In this document: in pieces, positions 7,961-15,780 of the stretch | How positions within the stretch are numbered: the first letter of the stretch is position 1 | How the letters are laid out: each line of letters begins with the position of its first letter | Source: a virus | Strand: one strand, 5' to 3' | Virus record (IMG/VR): IMGVR_UViG_3300036401_000325 | Coordinates: 1 to 58,641 of that record | DNA: 58,641 nt | Notes under the pieces: model-generated | Databases searched by the model: none | What the model saw: only the letters and a program-made list of their open reading frames with translations | What the model was told of the DNA's origin: nothing | Program-made: the position numbers and the translations under genes

Positions 7961-8428
7961 CTACTGCGGCGGGGCGACCAGCGGGACCGCCAGGTCGTCG
8001 ACTCCGTTGTAGAGGATCTTGATGGGGCTGAGGTCGAACTTCCTGACGGTGGGATCCGGTCCCTGCGAGTTGTTGGACTCGGTGGAGTCGAGGTTGCACC
8101 CGAGAAGGATGTCCGTGATCGTGTCGAAGCCGTTCTGCGTCCACGTCGCGTAGACGGGGAATTGAATGTCGCCGTAGCCCGCGCCGAGGTCCGACTGCAG
8201 GAGGTTGAACTCGGCCAGGTAGAGCTCGCAGTCGGCCGAGTACTCGTTCTCGCCGATGGTCTTCGCCAGCGGGTCCGGGCTGTTGCCTCGGACGAGAGCG
8301 CGGTTCCTCTTGCGCGTGTAGTTGATCGTTTTGAAGCCGATGTAGATCCGGCCGGCGATCTTGAGCTCCACGCTGTTCAGCGAGTGTTTGACGCCGTTGA
8401 TAAACGGGTATGCGAGGGGGGTCGTCAT
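7961..8428 (-). CDS. Tail tube protein
   Basis: 155 aa, XkdM-like. It polymerises into the inner tube. The opening (INGVKHSLNSVELKIAGRIY) and FKTINYTRKRNRALVRGN are characteristic of tube proteins that pair with a sheath gene. It follows the sheath gene by 17 nt and precedes the chaperone, as expected. Confidence 0.85.
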   Translation of the reverse strand: MTTPLAYPFINGVKHSLNSVELKIAGRIYIGFKTINYTRKRNRALVRGNSPDPLAKTIGENEYSADCELYLAEFNLLQSDLGAGYGDIQFPVYATWTQNGFDTITDILLGCNLDSTESNNSQGPDPTVRKFDLSPIKILYNGVDDLAVPLVAPPQ

Positions 8429-8445
8429 GGTGGTCCTTCAGCTCC

Positions 8446-9987
8446 TCACGCCGCAGCGTTCCCGTTTTGGAACCCGATCGTGATGTCCTCTTCGAGCACG
8501 TAGCCGCGCCCCTGGATGGTCACGTTGATCGGGACCTTGCTCGTTGCTCCCACGTTCGCGGTCTGGTCCACCACGACGGTCGACCCGCTGATCTCGGACG
8601 TGGCGAGCATGTTCGCGGTCAGAGCGCCCTGGATGCCGTTCTGGATCGTGAGCGCGTCGTTGATGTAGAGCGTGCCGCTCGGGTTCAAGCGAACATCGTC
8701 GTTGATCTCTTCCTCGCCGGCCTGGTGCACGATGTCGCACGCCACGTCCATGACGTTGCCGCGAGGTAGGATCGTGAAGTCCGAGCCGCTCGGGCTCATC
8801 AGATTGGGGTTGACGATGAAGTAGCCCTGCTTGCCGAATCGGGTGCGGGCAGAGGTGAACCGCGCTGCATCGAGGCCGGGGCTCACGCGCTCGTCGTGGT
8901 AGTTGAATCCGTCCTTCGGATCGTTCGACGGGTCCACGACGATCTGAGAGAGAGCGCCATCGCGGACGCGCCCGGCGTGACGCTGCGGCGGGATCGTCAC
9001 CTGGCGGGCAGCGAGGGCCCACGCGAGCGGGCGCCGGTACCTCGGGGTGCCTGCCGATGCGTTCGGGTACGCGCTCGGCATGTTGTAGTAGCCGGCGCAC
9101 GCACAGATCCGCTTCGCGCTGACAGCCGAGTAGTCGAGCGCGATTGCGGCGCTCCACGTCGCGTCCGTCTCGCCGGCGCCGCCGTACGCGGTCGGCTGGT
9201 TCGAGTCGCGCGCCGAGATGATGCAACGTGTGAACACGAACCCGGTAGCGAGCGTATTCAGGTATCCCTGGATCGTCGTTGCGTCCGCTCCGCTCATGCC
9301 CTGCTGAGTGCCGGCCGTCGCGATCGTGCTGCCGACGATGTGCACGGAGCCGATGCCGGCAATCGCGTACTGGCTTGCCGCGAAGGTGTTGAGGGCCGTC
9401 TGAATGTTGGCCGTCGAGATCGAAGGTCCCGTGGTCGCGAACTTGAACGTGTCTCCGGCCGTGAAGTTGCCAGCTGCGAAATTCAGCGTGATTCCCGTGT
9501 TCGAGATCACGTAAGTGGCAGCAGTCCCCGGGAGGATCACGGGGCCGAAGGTGCGCCCGGCGTCGAGCGAAATCTGCATCGTCCACCCGGACGTGCCTTT
9601 CACTCCACCGGTCACGATCTTCATGAACACGTAGTAGTCGTCGAAGGCGCCGTTTGTGGCGTCGAGAGTGACCGTCACGACGCTCGGAGAAGACACCGTG
9701 TTACCGGCGCCGACCTGGACGGTTTCCGCGGTTCCGGTCGCCGCCTTCGCAAGCGGCACGGCGAGCACGACGCCGCCGGCGAGGACCGAGAGGGCAGCCG
9801 CCTCGGGGAGCGCTCCGTACCCGAGCGACGTCTGCAAGCTGCTCGGCTGAGTCGTGGCGATGAGCTGGCCAGCCGTGGCAGTGCCGAGCGACGCAAACCC
9901 GATGACGAGCTGCACGCTGTTCGCCGGAGTGACGATCGACGCGCCCCCATCGAGCACCGTGATCTGAACTTCACCTGTCGTGGTCAT
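8446..9987 (-). CDS. Contractile tail sheath protein
   Basis: 513 aa. The sheath monomer contracts to drive the tube through the envelope. The C-terminal 190 residues hold conserved features: DPKDGFNYHDERVSPGLD, an FGKQGYFIVNPNLMSPSGSDF strand region, and a C-terminal arm ending in VLEEDITIGFQNG. The central domain (ARDSNQPTAYGG; SAAIALDYSAVSAKRICACAG) is a typical variable outer domain. It sits directly upstream of the tube gene. This gene defines the phage as a myovirus. Confidence 0.92.
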   Translation of the reverse strand: MTTTGEVQITVLDGGASIVTPANSVQLVIGFASLGTATAGQLIATTQPSSLQTSLGYGALPEAAALSVLAGGVVLAVPLAKAATGTAETVQVGAGNTVSSPSVVTVTLDATNGAFDDYYVFMKIVTGGVKGTSGWTMQISLDAGRTFGPVILPGTAATYVISNTGITLNFAAGNFTAGDTFKFATTGPSISTANIQTALNTFAASQYAIAGIGSVHIVGSTIATAGTQQGMSGADATTIQGYLNTLATGFVFTRCIISARDSNQPTAYGGAGETDATWSAAIALDYSAVSAKRICACAGYYNMPSAYPNASAGTPRYRRPLAWALAARQVTIPPQRHAGRVRDGALSQIVVDPSNDPKDGFNYHDERVSPGLDAARFTSARTRFGKQGYFIVNPNLMSPSGSDFTILPRGNVMDVACDIVHQAGEEEINDDVRLNPSGTLYINDALTIQNGIQGALTANMLATSEISGSTVVVDQTANVGATSKVPINVTIQGRGYVLEEDITIGFQNGNAAA

Positions 9988-10012
9988 CAGGCAGCCTCTT
10001 TCGTCGTGTGAG

Positions 10013-10636
10013 TCATGTGACCGGGGTCACCTCGGTTGGATCGCCCTGGTACGCGACGCCCGCGGACATCCCGGTGCCTATCGGCACGAACGGCAGGAGG
10101 TGATCGAGGATCGGCGTGGGGATCGGATTGGTCGTGAAGACGAACTCCCGACCGAGGATGTCGCTCTGGTCCCCTTCCACCTTCGCGTCCGTCCAGTCGC
10201 CCCGATCCGCCATCACGACGGGATTCCCCGGCATGAGGCGCTGAATCGACTGCAGCACCGCCTGGTAGAGCACCTGCGTGAAGTCGTAGTCGTCGTCGAC
10301 CACCGTCTCGGGGTTCGAGCGATCCGGGTTCATGCCCCAGCACCGGACCTCGAACACCACGGCATCCGTGCCGATCGTGCGCTCCGCGATCTGCAGTAGC
10401 GACTCGGCCGAGTAGGGCGTGTTCGTTGCTGCCCGAGACGAGCTCGACGGGGCACGCGGCCCGAAGCTGCTCCGGAGCGGCGTGAAGATGATCCGCGGCG
10501 GCGCGCTCTCGGTCGGACGCCACTGGCTCCCGAGTAGGATCTTCCCCTCGGAAAGCGGCGGGTATCCCGCGGCAGTAAGCGCCGATACGACGTCCGTCGA
10601 GATCGCTCCTACGATCGTGCTGATGACGCCCGGCAC
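10013..10636 (-). CDS. Tail terminator / head-tail joining protein candidate
   Basis: 207 aa, located between the virion-morphogenesis protein and the sheath, where neck and tail-terminator genes lie. It has an alpha/beta appearance (ESLLQIAERTIGTDAVVFEVRCWG; TQVLYQAVLQSIQRLMPG; REFVFTTNPIPTPILDH) consistent with a terminator fold. GTG 10636 follows the upstream TGA directly (TGAGTG). The function is from position and general shape. Confidence 0.65.
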   Translation of the reverse strand: MPGVISTIVGAISTDVVSALTAAGYPPLSEGKILLGSQWRPTESAPPRIIFTPLRSSFGPRAPSSSSRAATNTPYSAESLLQIAERTIGTDAVVFEVRCWGMNPDRSNPETVVDDDYDFTQVLYQAVLQSIQRLMPGNPVVMADRGDWTDAKVEGDQSDILGREFVFTTNPIPTPILDHLLPFVPIGTGMSAGVAYQGDPTEVTPVT

Positions 10637-11077
10637 TCACCGGCCCTCCATGGCGCGCTTCGTTGCGGCGGCGGTCGAGTCCTTCAAGTCCTTGTTCCAG
10701 CCCGCCGGCATCGTCCCGGTCGGCAGGATCTGGCGAGCGGCCATGCGGCTCGTGCCCTTCTGATGGAAGAGTGCGGGCGCCTCCGGGTTGAACGTCACCG
10801 CGATCCCGGCGCCCGCCATGGGGCGAACCTCGAGCTCGTGGTCGCGCATCTCGCGCGTGTTGGTGAGCGGGGGAGAAGTCCGACCCCTACGGATCGTCGC
10901 AGGCCGGAGTGGTGCCCACGGGTTTCCGTAGGGATCGACGCCGCGGTCGAACTGCTCTTGCAGACGCCCATGGATGCGCTCGGCCGCGTCGCGAGACGCC
11001 TGCGCGGGAACGCGCGCGAGTAGCCCGATGTTGCGCTCGAGCTGGCCGAGCCCGGCGAAGTTGCCGTTGAGGCTCAC
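10637..11077 (-). CDS. Virion morphogenesis / tail completion protein (gpG/gpS-like)
   Basis: 146 aa. Motifs typical of the Mu gpG / P2 gpS group are visible: a helical N-terminus, then FDRGVDPYGNPWAPL, RRGRTSPPLTNT and a C-terminal VTFNPEAPALFHQKGT followed by ARQILP. Members take part in head-tail joining. The start is GTG 11077 with a GTGA overlap. Between connector and terminator genes, this is the expected place. Confidence 0.78.
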   Translation of the reverse strand: MSLNGNFAGLGQLERNIGLLARVPAQASRDAAERIHGRLQEQFDRGVDPYGNPWAPLRPATIRRGRTSPPLTNTREMRDHELEVRPMAGAGIAVTFNPEAPALFHQKGTSRMAARQILPTGTMPAGWNKDLKDSTAAATKRAMEGR

Positions 11078-11358
11078 GTCGCACCGAACCCGGGACCGAT
11101 GCTGTCCACGAAGTATGAGTCCGTGCCCGTGAAGACGATCGTCACGCCGCCGCCCGGGGTCTCCGAAGCAACGAGTACGTCGTCCGGGAACACGAGGCGC
11201 CATCCGGATCCGGCGATCACCGGGATCGCGTCGCCCGCAAAGATCGTGACCGTGCCGCCCGCGGTCGAGTGCGCGTAAATCTGCCGCACCGTCGCTCCCA
11301 CCGGAAGCGTGACCGTGCCGAAGGTTCCCGCCTTGTACCGCCATGTTCCCTGTGCCAC
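11074..11358 (-). CDS. Small beta-rich virion protein candidate
   Basis: 94 aa, almost entirely beta-forming and Gly/Thr-rich (GTVTLPVGATVRQIYAHS; GGTVTIFAGDAIPVI; SGWRLVFPDDVLVASET). It lies between the gp36-like connector and the gpG-like protein. It could be a minor head or neck decoration protein. No family is recognised. Confidence 0.6.
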   Translation of the reverse strand: MAQGTWRYKAGTFGTVTLPVGATVRQIYAHSTAGGTVTIFAGDAIPVIAGSGWRLVFPDDVLVASETPGGGVTIVFTGTDSYFVDSIGPGFGAT

Positions 11359-11361
11359 CTG

Positions 11362-11799
11362 TCACCAACCCCTCGTGGTGTCCGTGCCACCAGTCGAGAG
11401 ATTGACGACGCTCGACGTGAAGACCATGGGCTGCTCGGTGTTGGTCGACGGGGAGGGTTGCGGGGTGACGTCCGGGTGGAGCTGTTGCTTCTGGATGAGC
11501 TCGAGCTGGCGCAGCGCGCGGTTGTAGCGAGCCTCGTACTGGTTGTCGGTGCCGCTCGACCCGGGCTTCAGGCCCCGGATGTCCATCAACCGATACGTCG
11601 CGATGACGGCCGTGATCTCGGTGATCGATGCGTCCCACGCGATGAGCGGCAGCGGGTACCGCGCGCGGATGTGGCGATCGACTTCGTCCGCCGCCGCGTT
11701 GAGGGCCGCCTGCTTCTGGTCGCTGGTCAGCGTCGCGAATGCGGTAGCGGGTGCACCGTATCGGACGAGATCAGCGATCAAAGCGTAGGCGGCTGACAT
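11362..11799 (-). CDS. gp36-like head-tail connector (DUF1320 type)
   Basis: 145 aa. Mu gp36 / DUF1320 proteins are small helical connectors after the capsid gene. Seen here: YALIADLVRYGAP, ALNAAADEVDRHIRARYPLP and ITAVIATYRLMDIRG, the usual helix pattern with a conserved RYPLPL. It follows the capsid gene by 18 nt and precedes the gpG-like gene, as in Mu-type head modules. Confidence 0.8.
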   Translation of the reverse strand: MSAAYALIADLVRYGAPATAFATLTSDQKQAALNAAADEVDRHIRARYPLPLIAWDASITEITAVIATYRLMDIRGLKPGSSGTDNQYEARYNRALRQLELIQKQQLHPDVTPQPSPSTNTEQPMVFTSSVVNLSTGGTDTTRGW

Positions 11800-11817
11800 G
11801 GCTGGCCATGGGGAGCC

Positions 11818-12819
11818 TCAGACGCCCGAGCGGCTCGAGAGCCACGCGAACGACCAGGCCGGGCTCATGCGCGAGTGCGCGCCGTAGAGGAACGCGTGCT
11901 GGTCGAAGACCACCGGATCCGTGGGTGCGTTCCGGTAGAGGAACTGCGCGGCCTCGCGCTGGATGATCGAGAAGGGCTTCCGCGGCTTGTTCGTGACGAG
12001 CATGTACCAGGCTGCCGCGCTCGACAGATCCGGCCACACGAGGAGGTCCGACGTGCCGCGCTGTGTGTTCTCGGTCGTGCCCACCATCGCGTAGTTCGGA
12101 CCGGGACCGGCGCCGAGGTTGCCCCAGATGGGAGCACCGAGGAACGCGGCCTGGAGGATCGGGGTCGCGGTCGCCTTCAGCATGACCGGCACCATGGTCA
12201 TGTCGGGCAGGATGCCGAGCTTCTCGCCCGACTCGCTCTTCCGGTTCGCCATGTCCTGCCACACGGTCGCGTAGCTGTTCAGGGCGAGTGCGCCGCCGGT
12301 CTGGATGCCGCCGATCGAGATGCCGCCCGTCCCGTAGTCATTCGGGTAGGTGCCCTTCGAAGAGTCGTAGAAGTCGATCGGGTGAGCGCTGTTCCAGTGC
12401 GACAGGCCGTCGAGGCCGTTCTGCCGCGAGCCCTTCTGGCTCTTCGCGTTCTCGAGAAGGTCACGAAGGACGTAGTCCTCGTTCTTCTTGATGTTCATGC
12501 CGAGCTGCGTCGGCCGGTGCGAGAGGAGCCCCGTGTGGTCGTCCTTCATCACGAAGATGTCGAAGGACTCGGTGAGCTCCCAGAGCTGCACCGTCACGAA
12601 GTAGGTCTGCGGCGCCGGCTGCTCGGTGACGCGGGACCCCGTCCACTCGCGCATCGTGCGGCCCATGCCGGTCCAGCCCTCGGCGTACTGCGTCGTGCCG
12701 GTCGGGATCGTGGTCGCGATCTTGTTGAAGACCGTTTCCGTCGTCCCGTAGGCGAGCGTGAGCGTCGTGTTGACGTTCGTGAAGAACGCAAGCAGCTGGT
12801 TGGTTGCCGTGATGTCCAT
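11818..12819 (-). CDS. Major capsid protein (Mu gpT-like)
   Basis: 333 aa. Mu gpT-type capsid proteins have an HK97 fold but lack a cleaved delta domain. The order MREWTGSRVTEQPAPQTYFV, then LSHRPTQLGMNIKKNED, SHWNSAHPIDFYDS and VWPDLSSAAAWYMLV with PFSIIQREAAQF is recognisably gpT-like. It lies after the protease-scaffold and decoration genes. ATG 12819 has AGGACCCC just upstream. Confidence rests on this sequence pattern and order. Confidence 0.88.
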   Translation of the reverse strand: MDITATNQLLAFFTNVNTTLTLAYGTTETVFNKIATTIPTGTTQYAEGWTGMGRTMREWTGSRVTEQPAPQTYFVTVQLWELTESFDIFVMKDDHTGLLSHRPTQLGMNIKKNEDYVLRDLLENAKSQKGSRQNGLDGLSHWNSAHPIDFYDSSKGTYPNDYGTGGISIGGIQTGGALALNSYATVWQDMANRKSESGEKLGILPDMTMVPVMLKATATPILQAAFLGAPIWGNLGAGPGPNYAMVGTTENTQRGTSDLLVWPDLSSAAAWYMLVTNKPRKPFSIIQREAAQFLYRNAPTDPVVFDQHAFLYGAHSRMSPAWSFAWLSSRSGV

Positions 12820-12857
12820 TTGGGGTCCTCTTGGGCTCCTCGATCAGCGCGTTGCGA

Positions 12858-13958
12858 TCACCAGTTGACGACGAGGAAGTCCACGTCGCTTGCGTCGTCG
12901 CCGGGGTGCGTGCCGGCCGCGACCGCACCGAAGATCGACAGGGCCGCCGTGCCGGCGACGCCCGCCGTTCGGTTTGCCACCGGGGCGTCGTACGTCACGG
13001 TCGTGGTGCTTCCGGCGTGGAAGGTGTTGCGAGTGATCATCACGGCGCTCGTCGTCGTGCTTCGCAGGAAGAGCCCCTGCGTCACACCGAGCACCTTGGT
13101 TCCGCTCGCGAGCGTGACCGTTCCCTTGGAGACGCGCGGGTAGAACGTCGGATCGTCCGTGTCGACGACCTTCGCCTTGCCGCAGAAGGCTTTCCACTCC
13201 GAGCCCGCGAAGATCGTACCTTCGCTGACCTGGATGACCTGGCCGGGAGCAATCGCGGAACCGGCAACCCACCAGTCGGGCCGCGTGAGCGGAGCCGTGG
13301 TCGCGACCGTGCCGACGACGTAGGGACCGTTCTCTTTCGCCGTGGTCTGCGCCGTGAGGAGCACGACGTCTCCCGCGACGTACGTGATGCCGTCGGTGTT
13401 CGTCGCGACCGTGAAGGCCGTGAGCGAGTGGTTGGTGGCGAACGCGGCGCCGCGCGCCTTGAACTGCGTCGAGCCGCCCGGGGTGGGCGCGTTCGGGTTC
13501 GAGGGCACCGTGAAGCCGGGGCCGACGCCGACCTGAACCGCCGTCGGGTTGTTGGGGTCGAACGGGAAGATCAGGCCCGCGATGGGGCGCGTCCCGCCGC
13601 CGTCCGTGAGCGCCACGGTCTGGTTGTCGACCACGTAGCAGTACGAGAACACGTTCGCGGCAGCGATGAGGTCCACACCGGCCGCGCTGTTCACGAACGC
13701 GAAGACGCCGGGCTTGACGTTGATCGTCAGAGCTCCCGCGCCGCCCGAGCTGTTGTCGACGTGCGCTTCCGCGCGCCCCGCGAGCTTGAGTGCCGTCGAA
13801 GCGGACCCGCCCACTGCGTTCCCGGATGCATCCGCGGCCACCATCGTGCCCGCATAGATCAGAGTCGTCGCCGCCATCGGCAGGTTGATGAGGTACGGGA
13901 CGACGGCGTCCGGCGTGCCGTACTGGGGGGCTTTGCGATCGACTGCTGTTGCGGTCAT
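12858..13958 (-). CDS. Head decoration protein with fibre-type module
   Basis: 366 aa. Residues 1-140 resemble capsid decoration/cement proteins (LPMAATTLIYAGTMVAADAS; LKLAGRAEAHVDNSSGG; NVFSYCYVVDNQTVALTDGG), the usual gene between protease-scaffold and capsid. Residues about 169-275 add a module (GDVVLLTAQTTAKENGPYVV; then RPDWW and GTIFAGSEW) of the type common in fibres, also found in the tail fibre at 52518-53765. The protein is longer than plain decoration proteins, so it may project as a capsid fibre (inference). Confidence 0.7.
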   Translation of the reverse strand: MTATAVDRKAPQYGTPDAVVPYLINLPMAATTLIYAGTMVAADASGNAVGGSASTALKLAGRAEAHVDNSSGGAGALTINVKPGVFAFVNSAAGVDLIAAANVFSYCYVVDNQTVALTDGGGTRPIAGLIFPFDPNNPTAVQVGVGPGFTVPSNPNAPTPGGSTQFKARGAAFATNHSLTAFTVATNTDGITYVAGDVVLLTAQTTAKENGPYVVGTVATTAPLTRPDWWVAGSAIAPGQVIQVSEGTIFAGSEWKAFCGKAKVVDTDDPTFYPRVSKGTVTLASGTKVLGVTQGLFLRSTTTSAVMITRNTFHAGSTTTVTYDAPVANRTAGVAGTAALSIFGAVAAGTHPGDDASDVDFLVVNW

Positions 13959-13992
13959 GTGGGTGGATCCTCTGGTGGCTCTCGGTTGACGT

Positions 13993-14880
13993 TCAGTGCT
14001 TCGGCGCGGACTGCGACATCAGGGCCGCCGTCTTCTTCGCCTCTTCCATGTACTTCTCGAGCGACAGCCCGGCGGCTCGCGCGCTGATCTCGTACATCTC
14101 GCGCTCTTCCTTCGACATCGCCGAAAGGTCGAGCGAGGGGACCGCGGCGGAGCCGTCCGCGTTCTGCTTGGGCAGAGTCGGATCGTCCACCGTGTGGAGC
14201 TTCTTCGGGAGGGAAGCCAAGTAGCCCTTGAGCCACTTCGGGTCCTTCATGCCCTGCGTGCGGAGCGAGGCCATGCTCGCTCGCGTGATCTTTCCTTCGC
14301 GTGCGGCCGTCGCGAGGATCCCGTTCACCTTGTCGGCGCGCGTGGTCGACTCGAGCTTCCCGACGCGGGCTTCCAGCTTCGATGCGTTCGCGAGGCGGGA
14401 CTTGATCCCGGCCATCGCGCCGATCGCTTCGCTCAGGTTCTTCGTACCGGTGAGCGCGACGATCGCGCCGTAGACCTTGGCCGCCGTGCCCTTCTTCGAG
14501 AGGGCGGCAATCGCCTTGGACTTCGACTTCTCGTCGTCCTCTTCGGCGTCGTCATCTTCCTCGGCCGAGGCGTCGTCATCGTCGTCCGAGTCGTCGGGCT
14601 TCTTGCCCGGCTTCGACGACGACGGGGGCTCGTCGTCCTCTTCCTCTTCGGACTCTTCCTCGGATTCCTCTTCCGACTCTTCGTCCTCGGCCTCGCCGTC
14701 GTCTTCCTCGAGCTCGTCCGTGCGGGTCCGCTTCGAGTACTTCATCTTGGCTTCGGCAGCAGACGCCGCCTTCAAAGCCGCGAGCGCCGCCTTGCGCTCC
14801 TCGGGAGTCTTCGCGGATTCGACAGCCGCTTCGGCCTTGGTGACCGCCTGAGTGAGAGCGAGGAGCGTTTTGGCCTTCAT
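13993..14880 (-). CDS. Nested scaffold protein (internal start in protease-scaffold gene)
   Basis: An in-frame ATG at 14880 (MKAKTLLALTQAVTKAEA) is preceded by GGAG at 14894-14891 with a 10-nt spacer. It falls exactly where the protease domain ends. The product would be the 295-aa scaffold alone, as with lambda C/Nu3. It is listed separately because it would be a distinct protein; the sequence shows the site but not its use. Confidence 0.5.
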   Translation of the reverse strand: MKAKTLLALTQAVTKAEAAVESAKTPEERKAALAALKAASAAEAKMKYSKRTRTDELEEDDGEAEDEESEEESEEESEEEEDDEPPSSSKPGKKPDDSDDDDDASAEEDDDAEEDDEKSKSKAIAALSKKGTAAKVYGAIVALTGTKNLSEAIGAMAGIKSRLANASKLEARVGKLESTTRADKVNGILATAAREGKITRASMASLRTQGMKDPKWLKGYLASLPKKLHTVDDPTLPKQNADGSAAVPSLDLSAMSKEEREMYEISARAAGLSLEKYMEEAKKTAALMSQSAPKH

Positions 14881-15780
14881 CGTCGTGGGTCTCCGAAGCG
14901 TCTTCGTCGTCTTCGATCCGGTGGGGGACTTGCCCCCCATTCTTACGGGGTCGGCATTGGGGGCGTCAACCCCCGAAGTTTCACTGCGCAGAGCGTCGAT
15001 GAACTCGTCCCACCCGAAGACGCCGTCCGCGAGTCCCGACGCGATGGCTTCTTTTCCGAGGAAAGTACCCGCTTGCAGTTTCGCGATTTCGGCGGGTTTC
15101 ATCGCGCGAGAATCGGCGACTGACGCGAAGAAGATTTCTCCGATCTGGTCCACGCGCGCCTGGATGACGGAGAGGATTTCCTCCGTGAGCGGCCGATCCG
15201 GGTGCCCGTCCGCCTTGCGCGCGCCCGTCGTGACGAGCTCCACGCGCACGCCGCTTTTCTTGTTCATCTCCGTCGTGTCGATCGCTTCCGCGATCACGCC
15301 GACAGATCCGACACCCCCGGTGGTCGGAACGTAAATCTCACTCGCTGAGCACGCGAGCCAGTACGCTGCCGAGTAGCAAGCCTCGTTCGAATATGCGTAG
15401 AGCGTCTTTCCCGAGGCCGCCGCGAGGTCTTTGATCGTGCGGTGCGCTTCCTCGACGCCGCTCGCGTCTCCGCCGGGCGAGTCGAACCGCATCACGACGC
15501 ACGTGCTCTCCGGATCGTCGAGCGCCTCCTGCACGCGGCGCACGATCGAGTCGTACGAATCGAACCAGCCCTCGTGGTGTTCGAGCGGACCGCACACCGA
15601 CACGACGGAGATCCCGCCCTCGAGTAGCTCGTTCGGGTAGTAGCCGCCGAAGAACCAAGACCCGAACGCCTTTGGGTCGATGCACGCCGTCTTCCAATGC
15701 GCGGACTTGAGCTCGATGCGGTCACCCTTCTCGTGCGCGGACGCGCCCGATCGAGGCTGCGGCCTGAGGTTCGCGTTCAT
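13993..15780 (-). CDS. Fused S49 head maturation protease and scaffold
   Basis: 595 aa. Residues about 45-265 are an SppA/S49-type protease: RFDSPGGDASG, catalytic Ser137 in EACYSAAYW, GGVGSVGV, and Lys189 in GARKADGHP. Residues from about 301 on are scaffold-like: an Ala/Lys helix, a very acidic stretch (about 353-425, runs of Glu/Asp/Ser), then helices ending in a Lys-rich tail. Role: guides procapsid assembly, then digests scaffold. ATG 15780 overlaps the portal stop (ATGA). A nested scaffold start is likely at 14880. Confidence 0.9.
   Translation of the reverse strand: MNANLRPQPRSGASAHEKGDRIELKSAHWKTACIDPKAFGSWFFGGYYPNELLEGGISVVSVCGPLEHHEGWFDSYDSIVRRVQEALDDPESTCVVMRFDSPGGDASGVEEAHRTIKDLAAASGKTLYAYSNEACYSAAYWLACSASEIYVPTTGGVGSVGVIAEAIDTTEMNKKSGVRVELVTTGARKADGHPDRPLTEEILSVIQARVDQIGEIFFASVADSRAMKPAEIAKLQAGTFLGKEAIASGLADGVFGWDEFIDALRSETSGVDAPNADPVRMGGKSPTGSKTTKTLRRPTTMKAKTLLALTQAVTKAEAAVESAKTPEERKAALAALKAASAAEAKMKYSKRTRTDELEEDDGEAEDEESEEESEEESEEEEDDEPPSSSKPGKKPDDSDDDDDASAEEDDDAEEDDEKSKSKAIAALSKKGTAAKVYGAIVALTGTKNLSEAIGAMAGIKSRLANASKLEARVGKLESTTRADKVNGILATAAREGKITRASMASLRTQGMKDPKWLKGYLASLPKKLHTVDDPTLPKQNADGSAAVPSLDLSAMSKEEREMYEISARAAGLSLEKYMEEAKKTAALMSQSAPKH

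Noticed and set aside
12831-14087. 418-aa plus-strand open frame opposite the capsid and decoration genes
   Set aside because: Arg-rich composition, no recognisable motif, and the minus strand has convincing capsid and decoration proteins. It is an antisense frame kept open by GC-rich codons.
14477-14851. Plus-strand frame encoding long Ser runs
   Set aside because: It is the complement of the Glu/Asp-coding stretch of the scaffold (GAG/GAC against CTC/GTC-type codons); no ribosome-binding site or partner genes.
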